A stretch of DNA of 64,000 nucleotides from Pseudoalteromonas aurantia 208 (GCF_014858725.1 NZ_AQGV01000015.1:682001-746000), one strand, 5' to 3'. Shown: positions 42,373-51,053, counted from the stretch's first letter. Notes: a model not told the origin generated them from the sequence alone. Numbers and translations: made by a program.

Positions 42373-43281
42373 TTATAGTTTGGCCGCTTGCTCTATCACA
42401 ATGGCGTGACGTTTAGCTAACCTAAGATGGTCTCTGTCGTAGCCTCCACCGATAACTGTACTGACAGGGATCCCTGCTTGTTGGCATGTTTTCAAAACTA
42501 AGGCATCACGTTTTTCCAGTCCTTGCCAGCTAATATCTAATTTTCCTAGTCCATCATGCTCCCATACATCAACACCGGCATCATATAATACGATATCTGG
42601 GTTGATATCGGTAATTAGTCCATCCAAGGTCTCTTTAACAATGTTTAAGTAAGCGCTATCAGTTAAGTTATTGACGAGCCCGACATCTAGGTCGCTGGGA
42701 TGTTTGCGAAATGGAAAGTTTTTTTCACAGTGGATAGAGCAGGTAAATACATATGGGTTATGTTTTAGCAATGCTGCTGTACCATCTCCTTGATGTACAT
42801 CTAAATCGAAAATCAGTACATTATTGACCTGCTTATTATTGATAAGAGTAGTTGCTGTGAAAGCGAGGTCATTCACCATACAAAATCCAGATCCGAAATC
42901 ATAATGTGCGTGATGTGTCCCCCCAGCTAAATGACACGCTATGCCACTTTCAAGCGCAAGTTCTGCTGCTTTTAATGTGCCTAAAGGTGCAGTGAATGTT
43001 CTGTTCATTAATGCCTCAGACCAAGGTAACCCAATTCGGCGCATCGACTTTTCGCATAGTTGATTGTGCCATAGATCCCAAAGATATAATTCGCAATGAA
43101 CTAATTCTAATGCACTGGGGGTACCAATATCAGGCTTATATAAATTATTGTTAATTAAGCCTTGCTGATAAATATATTGATATAAGTTAGCAAATTTGCT
43201 CATAACAAAGCGGTGCTTTGGATCGAAACTGAATGAATAGTTTGGATGATAAACCAAAGGTAGGTTGGGATTTAAGGTCAT
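42373..43281 (-). CDS. Histone-deacetylase-family zinc hydrolase
   Basis: A 302-residue class I/II-like HDAC fold protein. The catalytic His pair is in AGGTHHAH at 123-124. GFCMVNDLAFTA is the family segment, and the zinc ligands are Asp161 and His163 in FDLDVHQGDG and Asp243 in VDVWEHDGLGKL. GGGYDRD near the end is typical. Bacterial members are acetylpolyamine amidohydrolases, acetoin-utilisation proteins or protein deacetylases; the short loops here resemble the AcuC / deacetylase group of marine bacteria. The polar substrate remains unknown, though polyamine metabolism elsewhere in the window (FAD amine oxidase) is worth noting. It is convergent with the binding-protein gene and is transcribed alone. 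Confidence 0.9.
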   Translation of the reverse strand: MTLNPNLPLVYHPNYSFSFDPKHRFVMSKFANLYQYIYQQGLINNNLYKPDIGTPSALELVHCELYLWDLWHNQLCEKSMRRIGLPWSEALMNRTFTAPLGTLKAAELALESGIACHLAGGTHHAHYDFGSGFCMVNDLAFTATTLINNKQVNNVLIFDLDVHQGDGTAALLKHNPYVFTCSIHCEKNFPFRKHPSDLDVGLVNNLTDSAYLNIVKETLDGLITDINPDIVLYDAGVDVWEHDGLGKLDISWQGLEKRDALVLKTCQQAGIPVSTVIGGGYDRDHLRLAKRHAIVIEQAAKL

Positions 43282-43331
43282 GGTATTTTGAGCTAAGAAG
43301 CCGTTATTTCAATAAAAATAATAAACAAATA

Positions 43332-43600
43332 TTAGAGGCTGTTGACCTTTGCTGTTCTATTTTCGTTCTCTTTGTGCATGCTTTTATCGCGGCGCTTAAT
43401 ATGTGGCCTAGTAATCTAAGCGAATATTAAGCAACAAAGAGAAAGGAGTACTCAACAGAACCGGTAGGCAGCGCTTGATTGGCTTTTCTACTGTGTTATC
43501 GGCTGACTCATATGGAATAACCATGCTACGTAGCCTCTGCCTTGTGCGAAATCCAATCAAACTGCTGCAAAAATGAACCTGAAAGATCAACAGCCCCTAA
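43332..43600. mobile_element. MITE-like element with terminal inverted repeats
   Basis: A 269-base non-coding element. The left end TTAGAGGCTGTTGACCTTTG and the reverse complement of the right end, TTAGGGGCTGTTGATCTTTC, match at 17 of 20 positions. Inside, two nested hairpins are evident: TTCTCTTTGT (43366-43375) with ACAAAGAGAA (43434-43443), and GCTTAATAT (43394-43402) with ATATTAAGC (43424-43432). TTGATTGG / CCAATCAA form a further arm in the right half. There is no transposase; the 60-codon minus-strand frame inside has no recognisable content. A direct target duplication is not obvious. It fills most of the 447-base gap between the HDAC-family gene and the cupin gene. Confidence 0.65.
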
Positions 43601-43728
43601 CCAGTGCCGTTATCATAACGTTTTTTCAAAAGAAGCACGAGAATATCCTTATTCAAACCCTCATTACGTGAGGTCCCGCCATTTGTGTTAGTGATACGAG
43701 CATTTTGTATTTAGGGAAAATGCTATTT

Positions 43729-44397
43729 TTAACTCGATAAATGGCCGGTTTTAACAAAAATCACTGTGTCTTCTTCAACAAAAGGTTGGTGTTGAGAAAA
43801 GTGTGGGTTTCTTATCCAGGTACCTATAGGGTAACTGCCGTGTTCATCTTTTAATTGCCCGCTTAATACCAGTATCTCTTCGCCACCATAGTGTTTATGA
43901 AGTACAAACATTTCATTCGCTGGCCATTTAACTAACGCGGTATGTGAGGTCTCAAAAGAGTGTAAAGGCAGTACTTGTAAATTCCCTTGTCCAGGGTGCC
44001 ATCGTTTAGCGTTGCTATTTATACGCAAAGATTGGGTATCGTGTTTGCAAAATTGATTTAACTTAACAAAAAGAGTACAGCCGTTTTTACTAAATGGTGT
44101 ATGTTTACTGCCTGGTGGGTTGCGAAGGTAGCTGCCAGCGGGGTAATCACCATGTTCATCAGAAAAGGTCCCTTCAAGTACCAATATTTCTTCACCAAAA
44201 GGGTGCACATGTTCTGTAAATGACGCACCTGCCTTGTAGCGTACAATACTGGTGATATGGCCTGACTTTGCATGTTCTCTTGCTAACGGTTTTCGTTCAA
44301 CACCGTTTAAAGGACTTGGAAGCCAAGGTTGCTGTGCAGTATTAATGGTAACTCGTTTTGAAAAGTCGAGGTTTAAGTTGCTCGTATTTGGATTCAT
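43729..44397 (-). CDS. Double-cupin protein (ChrR-like)
   Basis: A 222-residue bicupin. Two similar halves each carry a cupin core: FTEHVHPFGEEILVLEGTFSDEHGDYPAG with LRNPPGSKHTPF (about 60-100), and FVLHKHYGGEEILVLSGQLKDEHGSYPIG with IRNPHFSQHQPF (about 165-205). Each quoted stretch is broken here at the loop between its two motifs. The His-x-His, Glu and later His positions for metal binding are present in both. This is the layout of the ChrR-type cupin without the anti-sigma N-terminal zinc domain. It lies eight bases downstream of the SDR gene and is controlled with it. A role as metal-dependent dioxygenase or sensor is possible but not shown. Confidence 0.85.
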   Translation of the reverse strand: MNPNTSNLNLDFSKRVTINTAQQPWLPSPLNGVERKPLAREHAKSGHITSIVRYKAGASFTEHVHPFGEEILVLEGTFSDEHGDYPAGSYLRNPPGSKHTPFSKNGCTLFVKLNQFCKHDTQSLRINSNAKRWHPGQGNLQVLPLHSFETSHTALVKWPANEMFVLHKHYGGEEILVLSGQLKDEHGSYPIGTWIRNPHFSQHQPFVEEDTVIFVKTGHLSS

Positions 44398-44405
44398 GGT
44401 ACTTC

Positions 44406-45170
44406 CTAATTTCTGCCGGCCATAACTCCGCCATCTATGTTGAGTATAGTGCCTGTTACCCAGTTACTTTGTTGGGAAAGAAGGTACATGACACTATTGG
44501 CAATATCTTCAGGTGTACCAATTCGACCTAATGGATGGAAGTTATCAAAGCTGGCAAGCGTGGTGCTTAATTGTTCAGGTTTAATAAAATGATTATAAAT
44601 AGGGGTTTTCACAACAGCAGGTGCGACTGCATTGACGCGTATATTATGTTCAGCAAGTTCGATGGCTAGATGCTGTGTTAGGGAATGAAGCCCTGCTTTT
44701 GCCATGGAATAAGCGGAAGAAGGGGTTGCTTTTATGGCTTGATGTGCCCACATTGAACCAATATTAACGATGGCACCTCTGCGTGCCTGTTTCATTCGAG
44801 AGACCGCAGCTTGAGTGATAAAAAATATGCTTTTATTGAGTGTCATATAGTGCTCATAATCTTCTTCTGAATGCTCAACAAATGGTTTGGGGTTAAAGTA
44901 ACCCGCCGAATTGACGAGGTATGATACTGCGTCTTCATGGTTGTTAATATATTTTTCAACTCTGCCCCTATCTGCTTTTTTGCAAAGGTCTGCGACGAGC
45001 CCCTCGGCTTTTGGTGAGTTGAGTAATGCAATAGCATCGTTCACTTTCTCAGCGTTTTTACCGATGATAACCACCCGAACATGGTTGTTAATAAGCTGCT
45101 GCGCTGTTGCCAGTCCAATTCCACTGCTTCCACCCACAATCATTGCGAAACCTGATTTTGAAAATAACAT
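44406..45170 (-). CDS. Short-chain dehydrogenase/reductase
   Basis: A 254-residue classical SDR. The start at 45170 is chosen because CGGAG precedes it at ideal spacing; the frame is open further upstream but would run across the promoter region. The cofactor loop is VGGSSGIGLATAQ, NSAGYFN stands for NNAG, the catalytic Ser is in VNIGSMWA, and Tyr-x3-Lys is in SAYSMAKAGLHSL. VNAVAPAVVKTPI and the C-terminal WVTGTILNIDGG are family hallmarks. It forms an operon with the double cupin and is divergent from an HxlR regulator, with a perfect palindrome GCGCGA-CAA-TCGCGC between. HxlR-controlled SDRs often respond to electrophiles or aromatic compounds, but the substrate is unknown. Confidence 0.9.
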   Translation of the reverse strand: MLFSKSGFAMIVGGSSGIGLATAQQLINNHVRVVIIGKNAEKVNDAIALLNSPKAEGLVADLCKKADRGRVEKYINNHEDAVSYLVNSAGYFNPKPFVEHSEEDYEHYMTLNKSIFFITQAAVSRMKQARRGAIVNIGSMWAHQAIKATPSSAYSMAKAGLHSLTQHLAIELAEHNIRVNAVAPAVVKTPIYNHFIKPEQLSTTLASFDNFHPLGRIGTPEDIANSVMYLLSQQSNWVTGTILNIDGGVMAGRN

Positions 45171-45192
45171 ATCAACTCCGATTAAAATATCT

Positions 45193-45207
45193 GCGCGACA
45201 ATCGCGC
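45193..45207. promoter_or_regulatory. Palindrome GCGCGA-CAA-TCGCGC, candidate HxlR operator
   Basis: A perfect 6-3-6 palindrome, GC-rich in an otherwise AT-rich stretch, 23 bases before the SDR start and within the 121-base region shared with the divergent HxlR gene. It is well placed for a dimeric winged-helix regulator to control both transcripts. Confidence 0.5.
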
Positions 45208-45291
45208 CGTTTCAACGATAGAATACGGGGGCATGATATTTGAAAACAGTAAGCACATTTAGGTGACCTAGGCACTTGTTGGTACATATTT

Positions 45292-45633
45292 ATGATTAAT
45301 AAAGAGAAAAAAATTGAACGAATTATTGGGCCGCAGCAATCTGCACGTATGGTTGAGACGATTGTTGGTTGTAAGTGGTCCTTGACGGTATATCAATTAC
45401 TGGCTTTGGGTGTTAATCGCCCTGGAGAAATGGTGAGAGTGACTGATGGGCTTTCAACCAAAGTACTGAATCAATGTCTCAAGCGCAATATTGAGTTTGG
45501 GTTGTTGCAGAAAATAAGTTATCCCGAGATCCCGCCTAGGGTTGAGTATAAGGTGACTGAACTAGGGCATAAGTTTTTACCTATACTCGATTCGTTAACC
45601 CAGCTGCAAGGAGAGATCGATAAATTAGGATAG
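45292..45633 (+). CDS. HxlR family winged-helix transcriptional regulator
   Basis: A 113-residue regulator with the HxlR layout: VGCKWSLTVYQLLALGVNRPGEMVR (the helix before and into the wing-helix motif, quoted here over its break as VGCKWSLTVYQLL and GVNRPGEM), TDGLSTKVLNQCLKRN as recognition region, GLLQKISYPEIPPRVEYKVTELG as wing and second helix, and a C-terminal dimerisation helix ILDSLTQLQGEIDKL. Cys in VGCKW could be redox-active, as in some relatives. The gene is divergent from the SDR-cupin operon, with a palindrome between them, so local control is likely. The binding site upstream of its ATG is weak. Confidence 0.9.
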   Translation: MINKEKKIERIIGPQQSARMVETIVGCKWSLTVYQLLALGVNRPGEMVRVTDGLSTKVLNQCLKRNIEFGLLQKISYPEIPPRVEYKVTELGHKFLPILDSLTQLQGEIDKLG

Positions 45634-45735
45634 TGTATTTAATCTATTGCATACGTATTCAATAGGATATATGTAGTTCTTGCTCTACATTGTTATCGGT
45701 TTGTAAATAAATAAACGACAACAAAAGAGCCTATT

Positions 45736-47772
45736 ATGACAACATTACTAAAAACGGTCTTACCTAATAGTATCCGATTAAAAGCCACGCAGTGGTTACT
45801 TATCAGTGGTGCAACACTGATGAGTTTGACCGCTACTGTGAATGCCCAACCAACAACCTTTGTTCATTTATTTGAATGGTCATGGCCTGACATAGCTCAG
45901 GAGTGTGAAACATTTTTAGGCCCGAAAGGCTTTGCCGCCGTACAAGTTTCTCCACCGAATGAGCATATTATTGGTGAGCAATGGTGGACGCGTTATCAAC
46001 CCGTGAGCTATCAGCTACAGAGCCGAGGAGGAAGCGAACAACAATTTAAAGACATGGTGCAACGTTGCAAACAAGCTGGCGTTGATATTTATGTGGACAC
46101 TGTGATCAATCATATGGCCGCAGGAAGTGGGCAGGGCGTTGCGGGTTCAACATTCTCTTATAAGAACTTTCCAACTTACAGTCCGCAAGATTTCCATACG
46201 ACCTGTGCAATTAATGGAGAGGATTATGCTAATAATGCATGGCGAGTGCAAAACTGTGAATTGGTCAGTTTGACTGACTTGGATACTGACTCGTCTTATG
46301 TACAGTCACAATTGTCTGGTTATCTGAATAGCCTCGTTGAGGCGGGTGTCGCTGGGTTTAGATTAGATGCAAGTAAACATATGCCGGCACAAGACATTGC
46401 AACTATATTAGCCCAAGTTACGGGCGCACCGCTTGTTTTCCAAGAAGTGATTGATCAAGGAGGGGAAGCGGTCAGTGCCAGTGAATACTTTAACAATGGA
46501 CTTGTTACAGAGTTTAAGTATTCGACTAAATTGGGAGATACTTTCAAAAATGGCAAATTGGCATGGCTGAGTAACTTTGGCGAAGCGTGGGGGATGATGC
46601 CAAGTTATAAAGCCGTGGTATTCGTCGACAATCATGACAATCAACGTGGTCATGGTGGAGCCGGAAATGTTGTCACATTTGCTGATGGTAAGTTATATGA
46701 GTTGGCAAATGTGTTTATGCTCACATACCCCTACGGGTACCCAAAAGTTATGTCGAGTTTCGAGTTTTATGGAGACACTGATGCAGGCGGTCCTAATGTA
46801 CCAGTTCATCAAGGTACGCAGTTGAATTGTTTCGCGCAGCAATGGCAGTGTGAGCACAGGAAAACATTGATTTCTGGAGCCGTAAATTTTAGAAACAATA
46901 CAACAGGTGCATGGCAAGTTAATAACTGGTGGGATAACGGTAACAATCAAATTGCTTTCTCACGTGGTGCTGAAGGGTTTGTTGCGATTAACAAAGAGAC
47001 AAATTTATTACAGCAAACATTACAAACAGGTTTAACTAAAGGTGTTTATTGTGATGTATTAACGGGTATGCTCAGCGCTGATAAAAGCAGCTGTACCGGT
47101 AAGTCTCTGGTGGTTAACGAGCAAGGTATGAGCGTTATTTCAGTCTCATCTATGGATGCAGTTGCTGTGCATCATCATAGTAAAATTGTTAATGGACCTA
47201 CCTCTTCACCAATGCAACGCACTGTTGTTTTTATTAAGGCACAGACCACCACAGGTCAAGATGTATTTATTAGAGGCGGTATTGACCATACGTATGGCAA
47301 GAGTATTGGGCGAGATTGTGATGTTGAGCCATTTAAGTGTGCATTGCCAATGGCACATAATAATTTACGTAATACCACCACGCAAAGCTGGAAGGTTGGT
47401 GATAGTTACTTGGATTGGCATGGTGCGCAATCAGGGCAAAATACCAGTGCTGCGGGGACCGCTTTAGATTGGACAACCAATAAATGGCCAAATAATTGGG
47501 GTGTTAAGCGTACAGTTGAAGTAGATGGATACGGTGAAAGTGTGCTGAATGGCTATGGCCCGCATTATTGGATGTTGGATGTTCAAATGGACTGCTCGTC
47601 TTCGGTAAATGGTTGGTTTGAAGTGAAAGCATACATAAATAATGGGCAAGGTTGGGAGGGAGACATTAACCAAGCAGGCGCTCCTTATATGAGTAATAAT
47701 CACTTTGCTCAGTGTGGTCAAATAAATGTGTTCGAGTTTGGCAATAGTTCAGCTATCCATGCCGATTTTTAA
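45736..47772 (+). CDS. Secreted chloride-dependent alpha-amylase with C-terminal extension
   Basis: A 678-residue GH13 enzyme that cuts internal alpha-1,4 links of starch or glycogen. Residues 1-37 are a signal peptide ending TVNA. The catalytic part (about 38-490) closely follows the cold-active AHA amylase of Pseudoalteromonas: TTFVHLFEWSWPDIAQE, VQVSPPNEHI, TVINHMAAG, GFRLDASKHMP with the nucleophile near Asp211, VFQEVIDQGGEA with the acid near Glu237, and FVDNHDNQRGHGG with the third Asp near 301. Arg209 two residues before the nucleophile suits chloride binding. Residues about 490-678 are a beta-rich C-terminal module (TGQDVFIRGGIDHTYGKSIG), which in AHA acts as a cleaved secretion helper. 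It stands alone. Confidence 0.95.
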   Translation: MTTLLKTVLPNSIRLKATQWLLISGATLMSLTATVNAQPTTFVHLFEWSWPDIAQECETFLGPKGFAAVQVSPPNEHIIGEQWWTRYQPVSYQLQSRGGSEQQFKDMVQRCKQAGVDIYVDTVINHMAAGSGQGVAGSTFSYKNFPTYSPQDFHTTCAINGEDYANNAWRVQNCELVSLTDLDTDSSYVQSQLSGYLNSLVEAGVAGFRLDASKHMPAQDIATILAQVTGAPLVFQEVIDQGGEAVSASEYFNNGLVTEFKYSTKLGDTFKNGKLAWLSNFGEAWGMMPSYKAVVFVDNHDNQRGHGGAGNVVTFADGKLYELANVFMLTYPYGYPKVMSSFEFYGDTDAGGPNVPVHQGTQLNCFAQQWQCEHRKTLISGAVNFRNNTTGAWQVNNWWDNGNNQIAFSRGAEGFVAINKETNLLQQTLQTGLTKGVYCDVLTGMLSADKSSCTGKSLVVNEQGMSVISVSSMDAVAVHHHSKIVNGPTSSPMQRTVVFIKAQTTTGQDVFIRGGIDHTYGKSIGRDCDVEPFKCALPMAHNNLRNTTTQSWKVGDSYLDWHGAQSGQNTSAAGTALDWTTNKWPNNWGVKRTVEVDGYGESVLNGYGPHYWMLDVQMDCSSSVNGWFEVKAYINNGQGWEGDINQAGAPYMSNNHFAQCGQINVFEFGNSSAIHADF

Positions 47773-47906
47773 AAGAGTAGACATGGTGTATTAGGTTATG
47801 ACCCACAGGATATATGTAAGTAGACTGGTGATTGCTTATTTGCATATATTTTTGCGTGACATGACTGCGCTAAAACACCTCTTTAACGCAATCCAAGTAA
47901 TGAAGG

Positions 47907-48914
47907 TTAATGCTTACATAGCTGGTCCAGTAAACTATCAGGGACCGGCTTTAATTTTACTGCATTGAGATCCATTTTCGCATAAGGTGCAACGTGTTCT
48001 GTAACCCAAGGCACATCGATAATTTCCAAATACTTTTGTAACGAGTCTTTTAAACCATATGGGTATAAGAAAATGGCTCTCTCTAGCGCATAAGCCACAC
48101 GTGAAAATTGCACTTCACTGGGGAGCATTTTTGCGGTGACGACCGCCTCCATGATTAAGTAATGGTAGAAATAGTGAAAGTTCTCTTTTTTTAAGTCAAA
48201 AATAGCTTGTTTTACCGAGTTATGGTAGCGCCAAAATTGCTGATACTTCCCTTGCAAAACAAGGCTATCAAGCAGGTTCAGGCCAGCTCTAACAGCATTT
48301 TCTGGAGTGCCTCTTAAGCTGTCGTCTCTAAATAGTTGAATAAAATAGCGTTGCGCTAATTCATACTGACCTGCATCTAAATGTAAACTGGCTTTTTTTT
48401 GCTTGATACGTTGTTTATCGCGGTGTGCACTGGCCATTGACTCAGCCTGTTTAAGTGATGATAGAGCTTCGTCATGCATGCCGAGTTTTAACTGAGATGA
48501 ATACATGTTGAGCAGTATTTTAACTTGTTCATTTGGGTTATTTACAGCGAAACCTAAACCGCATTGATAAGCGAGTAGTGCTTTGCTGTAGAAGCGATTT
48601 TTTCTGTATAAAATCCCTAAATTGTTGAGTAAGTGGTACGGCTTATTTTCGGGGAATTCTTGCCATTCAGGTTGACTTAAACGTTTGCTAACCTTCACTG
48701 CGATGTCTGGAACGTTGTGTTTCACAGCGGCAATTAATATATTTTTATAGAATGTAAATGCACCTAGACTGGGGGGCAAGGCGTTGTATTTTGCAAATTG
48801 AGTTGAGATATAAAGTGGGTCTTTATTGGTACGTTCTTTAAACCCGTTGATGTTGGGTAAATCGGAAGCGGTATTCAAAGCAGCAACAAAAAACAAAGAT
48901 GAAATGAGTACCAC
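47907..48914 (-). CDS. TPR-repeat protein, paralogue of the one at 37855-38838
   Basis: A 335-residue helical protein of unknown function. The start is GTG at 48914 with AGGAG at ideal spacing. The first 15 residues are hydrophobic (MVLISSLFFVAALN) and may be a signal peptide. TPR-like units are visible at HLLNNLGILYRKNRFYSKAL with LAYQCGLGFAV, at LLNMYSSQLKLGMHDEALSS, and at KKASLHLDAGQYELAQRYF. The C-terminal half keeps helical pairs and ends DSLLDQLCKH. Length, the hydrophobic start, the position of the first TPR pair and the YQCG/YQCA residues agree with the protein at 37855-38838. The two are probably divergent copies of a lineage-specific family. Confidence 0.7.
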   Translation of the reverse strand: MVLISSLFFVAALNTASDLPNINGFKERTNKDPLYISTQFAKYNALPPSLGAFTFYKNILIAAVKHNVPDIAVKVSKRLSQPEWQEFPENKPYHLLNNLGILYRKNRFYSKALLAYQCGLGFAVNNPNEQVKILLNMYSSQLKLGMHDEALSSLKQAESMASAHRDKQRIKQKKASLHLDAGQYELAQRYFIQLFRDDSLRGTPENAVRAGLNLLDSLVLQGKYQQFWRYHNSVKQAIFDLKKENFHYFYHYLIMEAVVTAKMLPSEVQFSRVAYALERAIFLYPYGLKDSLQKYLEIIDVPWVTEHVAPYAKMDLNAVKLKPVPDSLLDQLCKH

Positions 48915-49069
48915 GACAAGCTCCTAAAGCGCTGCATTTCGTTATATTGTGCAATAGTATTCTATAACTGGCAAGTAAAGGAATATATTAAATACCTTTA
49001 ATAAACAATATATAATATTGATAATATATATTTACTGAAAGTATATCCTAAAGAGGGTGAGTATAGAAT

Positions 49070-49651
49070 ATGTGGATAAAAAACCAACCACTAGAAGGCA
49101 CGTATGTACAATTAGTTCCAATTGACTTGCAACATTGCGAGGCGTTAAAGCAAGCGGTAAGGGACGGTGAGCATTGGCGGCTTTGGTATGCGAACGTACC
49201 GCATCCAGATGATATGGGAAAGTATGTAACAGATGCGCTGGAGCAGGCTAAGCAGGGAAATATAGCTTATGTGGTGGTAGATAAACGAACAAATATAATT
49301 GTAGGAACTACCCGTTATTATGAGGTGGATAAAAATAATAAGCGGGCTGCTATCGGATATACTTGGTATGCAGATTCAGCCAGGCGCAGTCCCGTAAATA
49401 CAGAAACTAAGTTGTTATTATTGAAAAATTTATTTGAACAACATAATGCCATTGCAATTGAATTTAAAACTCACTTTTTGAATCACCGTTCACGTACTGC
49501 GATTGAGCGTTTAGGCGCGAAATTGGATGGTGTGTTACGTGCTCATAAAATAATGAAAGATGGCTCACTTAGAGACACCGCAGTGTACTCCGTTATTGCC
49601 AGTGAATGGCCTGCTGTGCGAAATAACCTTGAATATAAGCTGGCTAGCTAA
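49070..49651 (+). CDS. GNAT acetyltransferase, RimJ/RimL-like
   Basis: A 193-residue acetyltransferase of the RimJ/RimL/SpeG-like type. EGTYVQLVPIDLQHCEALKQA starts the fold, followed by IIVGTTRYYEVDKNNKRAAIGYTWYA and a motif A region, SARRSPVNTETKLLLLKNLFE, in which the usual glycine-rich loop is replaced by RRSPVNTE, as is common in this subgroup. FKTHFLNHRSRTAIERLGAKLDG forms motif B, and DTAVYSVIASEWP closes the domain. Members acetylate protein N-termini, amino acids or antibiotics. There is no context to choose among these. It is monocistronic. GAGGGTGAG lies upstream, a little further from the ATG than ideal. Confidence 0.88.
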   Translation: MWIKNQPLEGTYVQLVPIDLQHCEALKQAVRDGEHWRLWYANVPHPDDMGKYVTDALEQAKQGNIAYVVVDKRTNIIVGTTRYYEVDKNNKRAAIGYTWYADSARRSPVNTETKLLLLKNLFEQHNAIAIEFKTHFLNHRSRTAIERLGAKLDGVLRAHKIMKDGSLRDTAVYSVIASEWPAVRNNLEYKLAS

Positions 49652-50030
49652 CCAATCAATTTATTTAGCAAATTGTAACGATTGCTCCACAGACAGGTAG
49701 GCTCAATGCAGCCCCTGAAATGATGGAAATCAGTGGGCAGAGTGATGATAAAAAGTAAACGTATATCTGGGCCTGATTGAGCGCGTTATTTGGTATGATT
49801 TTAGGGAACTATAAGAGGGCTGTACATGCTGAAACAGGCAATAGATGATTGTTGGCCTCGGGTGTATTTTGTGTGTTTATTGTTGTAATGACGCTTGAGT
49901 AGACGAAGTATTCTAAAGTTGACCCTTTTGACGTTTTTTAGAAAATAACAACTTAACTTTATGGGAACTAAACCGAATATTGGTCAGTCTATGTTTGCTC
50001 TGTATGAAGGATAATGAGCATAGAGGTTAT
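49652..50030. other. Non-coding stretch with a micro-ORF
   Basis: About 380 bases with no recognised gene. A 20-codon frame at 49826-49888 (MLKQAIDDCWPRVYFVCLLL) follows an excellent ribosome binding site, GAGGG with six bases to the ATG, and ends in hydrophobic residues. It could be a leader peptide or microprotein, or chance. An inverted repeat GCTCAAT (49701-49707) / ATTGAGC (49776-49782) brackets a short stretch and may be the ends of a decayed small element. Confidence 0.35.
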
Positions 50031-51044
50031 ATGAAGTATTTTGTAGTTCCCGTGATGCTGTTGATACAAATAATATCTACATCTGCTATTGCCAGTGCAG
50101 TGGATAAGCATCAATTGGTTAATGAACTGAAAAAGCACATAGAAGAGTTTTACGTTTTGCAGCAGAATATTCCCGCAATAATGAGTCATTTAACACACTT
50201 TACACAGTCGGAGGACTTTACAAAGGCAAAGAGTGCATCAGAATTGCTGCCGATACTTAATACTCGATTGCAAGCGTTTGATAAACATCTTGGTGTGTCT
50301 CATAAACCGAATACACAGGATGCCATGGAAGCAAAAAAAGCGCCATATGAGTCTTGGTTTACGCAATTAGAACGCAAAAATTTTGGATTCAATCGGATTG
50401 AAATTCTACCAGGGAATGTCGGTGTTATGGCATTTTGGGGCTTTGCAAATGTAACGCAGGAAAGTAAACGAAAAGTACATGCCATTATGACACTGTTGAG
50501 TGATGTAGATAGTTTGATAATTGATTTACGTGAAAATGGCGGCGGAGATGCTGCAATGGTTCAACAAATAAGTAGTTATTTTCTTGATAAAAAAACGCAT
50601 TTAAACAGCTTTTACTCTCGTGACACAGACCAAACTAGTGAGTATTGGACGGTTGCTATTGAAGGAAAAAAACGCCCTTCTTTGCCTATTTATATCTTAA
50701 CGAGCAATGCGACATTTTCTGCTGCTGAGGAGTTTGCATACAATTTCAAACATTTAGGGCGTGCCATAATCATTGGCGAGAATACGAAGGGCGGTGCAAA
50801 TCCATGGCGATTTGTTGATATTGGCGATGATATACATGTAGCTATGCCCGTTGCTATGGCAATTAACCCAATAACAAATACAAACTGGGAAGGTAAAGGG
50901 GTGCAGCCAGATCACAGTATAACTGCTGATAAGGCGTTAGAGTATGCATATAAAAAAGCGCTAGAACAACTCGCGTTGACACAAAAGAATCCACATGAAA
51001 TGAGTGATATTAAGTCTGCACTTAAGCAACCAGTTTTAAAGTAA
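50031..51044 (+). CDS. Secreted S41 family (IRBP/Tsp-like) peptidase
   Basis: A 337-residue exported serine peptidase-like protein. The ATG at 50031 is chosen because GAGG precedes it and a signal peptide starts at once (MKYFVVPVMLLIQIISTSAIAS). An N-terminal helical region (about 25-95) leads to the catalytic fold: GVMAFWGFAN, SLIIDLRENGGGDAAMVQQISSYF, YILTSNATFSAAEEFAYNFK with the nucleophile Ser230, and IIGENTKGGANPWRF. NWEGKGVQPDHSI is the typical end of the IRBP-like S41 domain. No PDZ domain is present, as in IRBP-type members. It probably trims peptides in the periplasm or outside. The LysE-family exporter starts nine bases downstream, which suggests a shared transcript. Confidence 0.9.
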   Translation: MKYFVVPVMLLIQIISTSAIASAVDKHQLVNELKKHIEEFYVLQQNIPAIMSHLTHFTQSEDFTKAKSASELLPILNTRLQAFDKHLGVSHKPNTQDAMEAKKAPYESWFTQLERKNFGFNRIEILPGNVGVMAFWGFANVTQESKRKVHAIMTLLSDVDSLIIDLRENGGGDAAMVQQISSYFLDKKTHLNSFYSRDTDQTSEYWTVAIEGKKRPSLPIYILTSNATFSAAEEFAYNFKHLGRAIIIGENTKGGANPWRFVDIGDDIHVAMPVAMAINPITNTNWEGKGVQPDHSITADKALEYAYKKALEQLALTQKNPHEMSDIKSALKQPVLK

Positions 51045-51053
51045 TAGGAGAGA

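Noticed and set aside
43408..43590. A 60-codon minus-strand frame inside the MITE-like element
   Set aside because: It lies wholly within the structured element, has no recognisable content and no binding site; it is not a transposase.
45171..45287. Longer N-terminus for the SDR of the cupin operon
   Set aside because: It would run over the palindrome and promoter region up to the HxlR gene; CGGAG precedes the ATG at 45170, directly before the first SDR strand.
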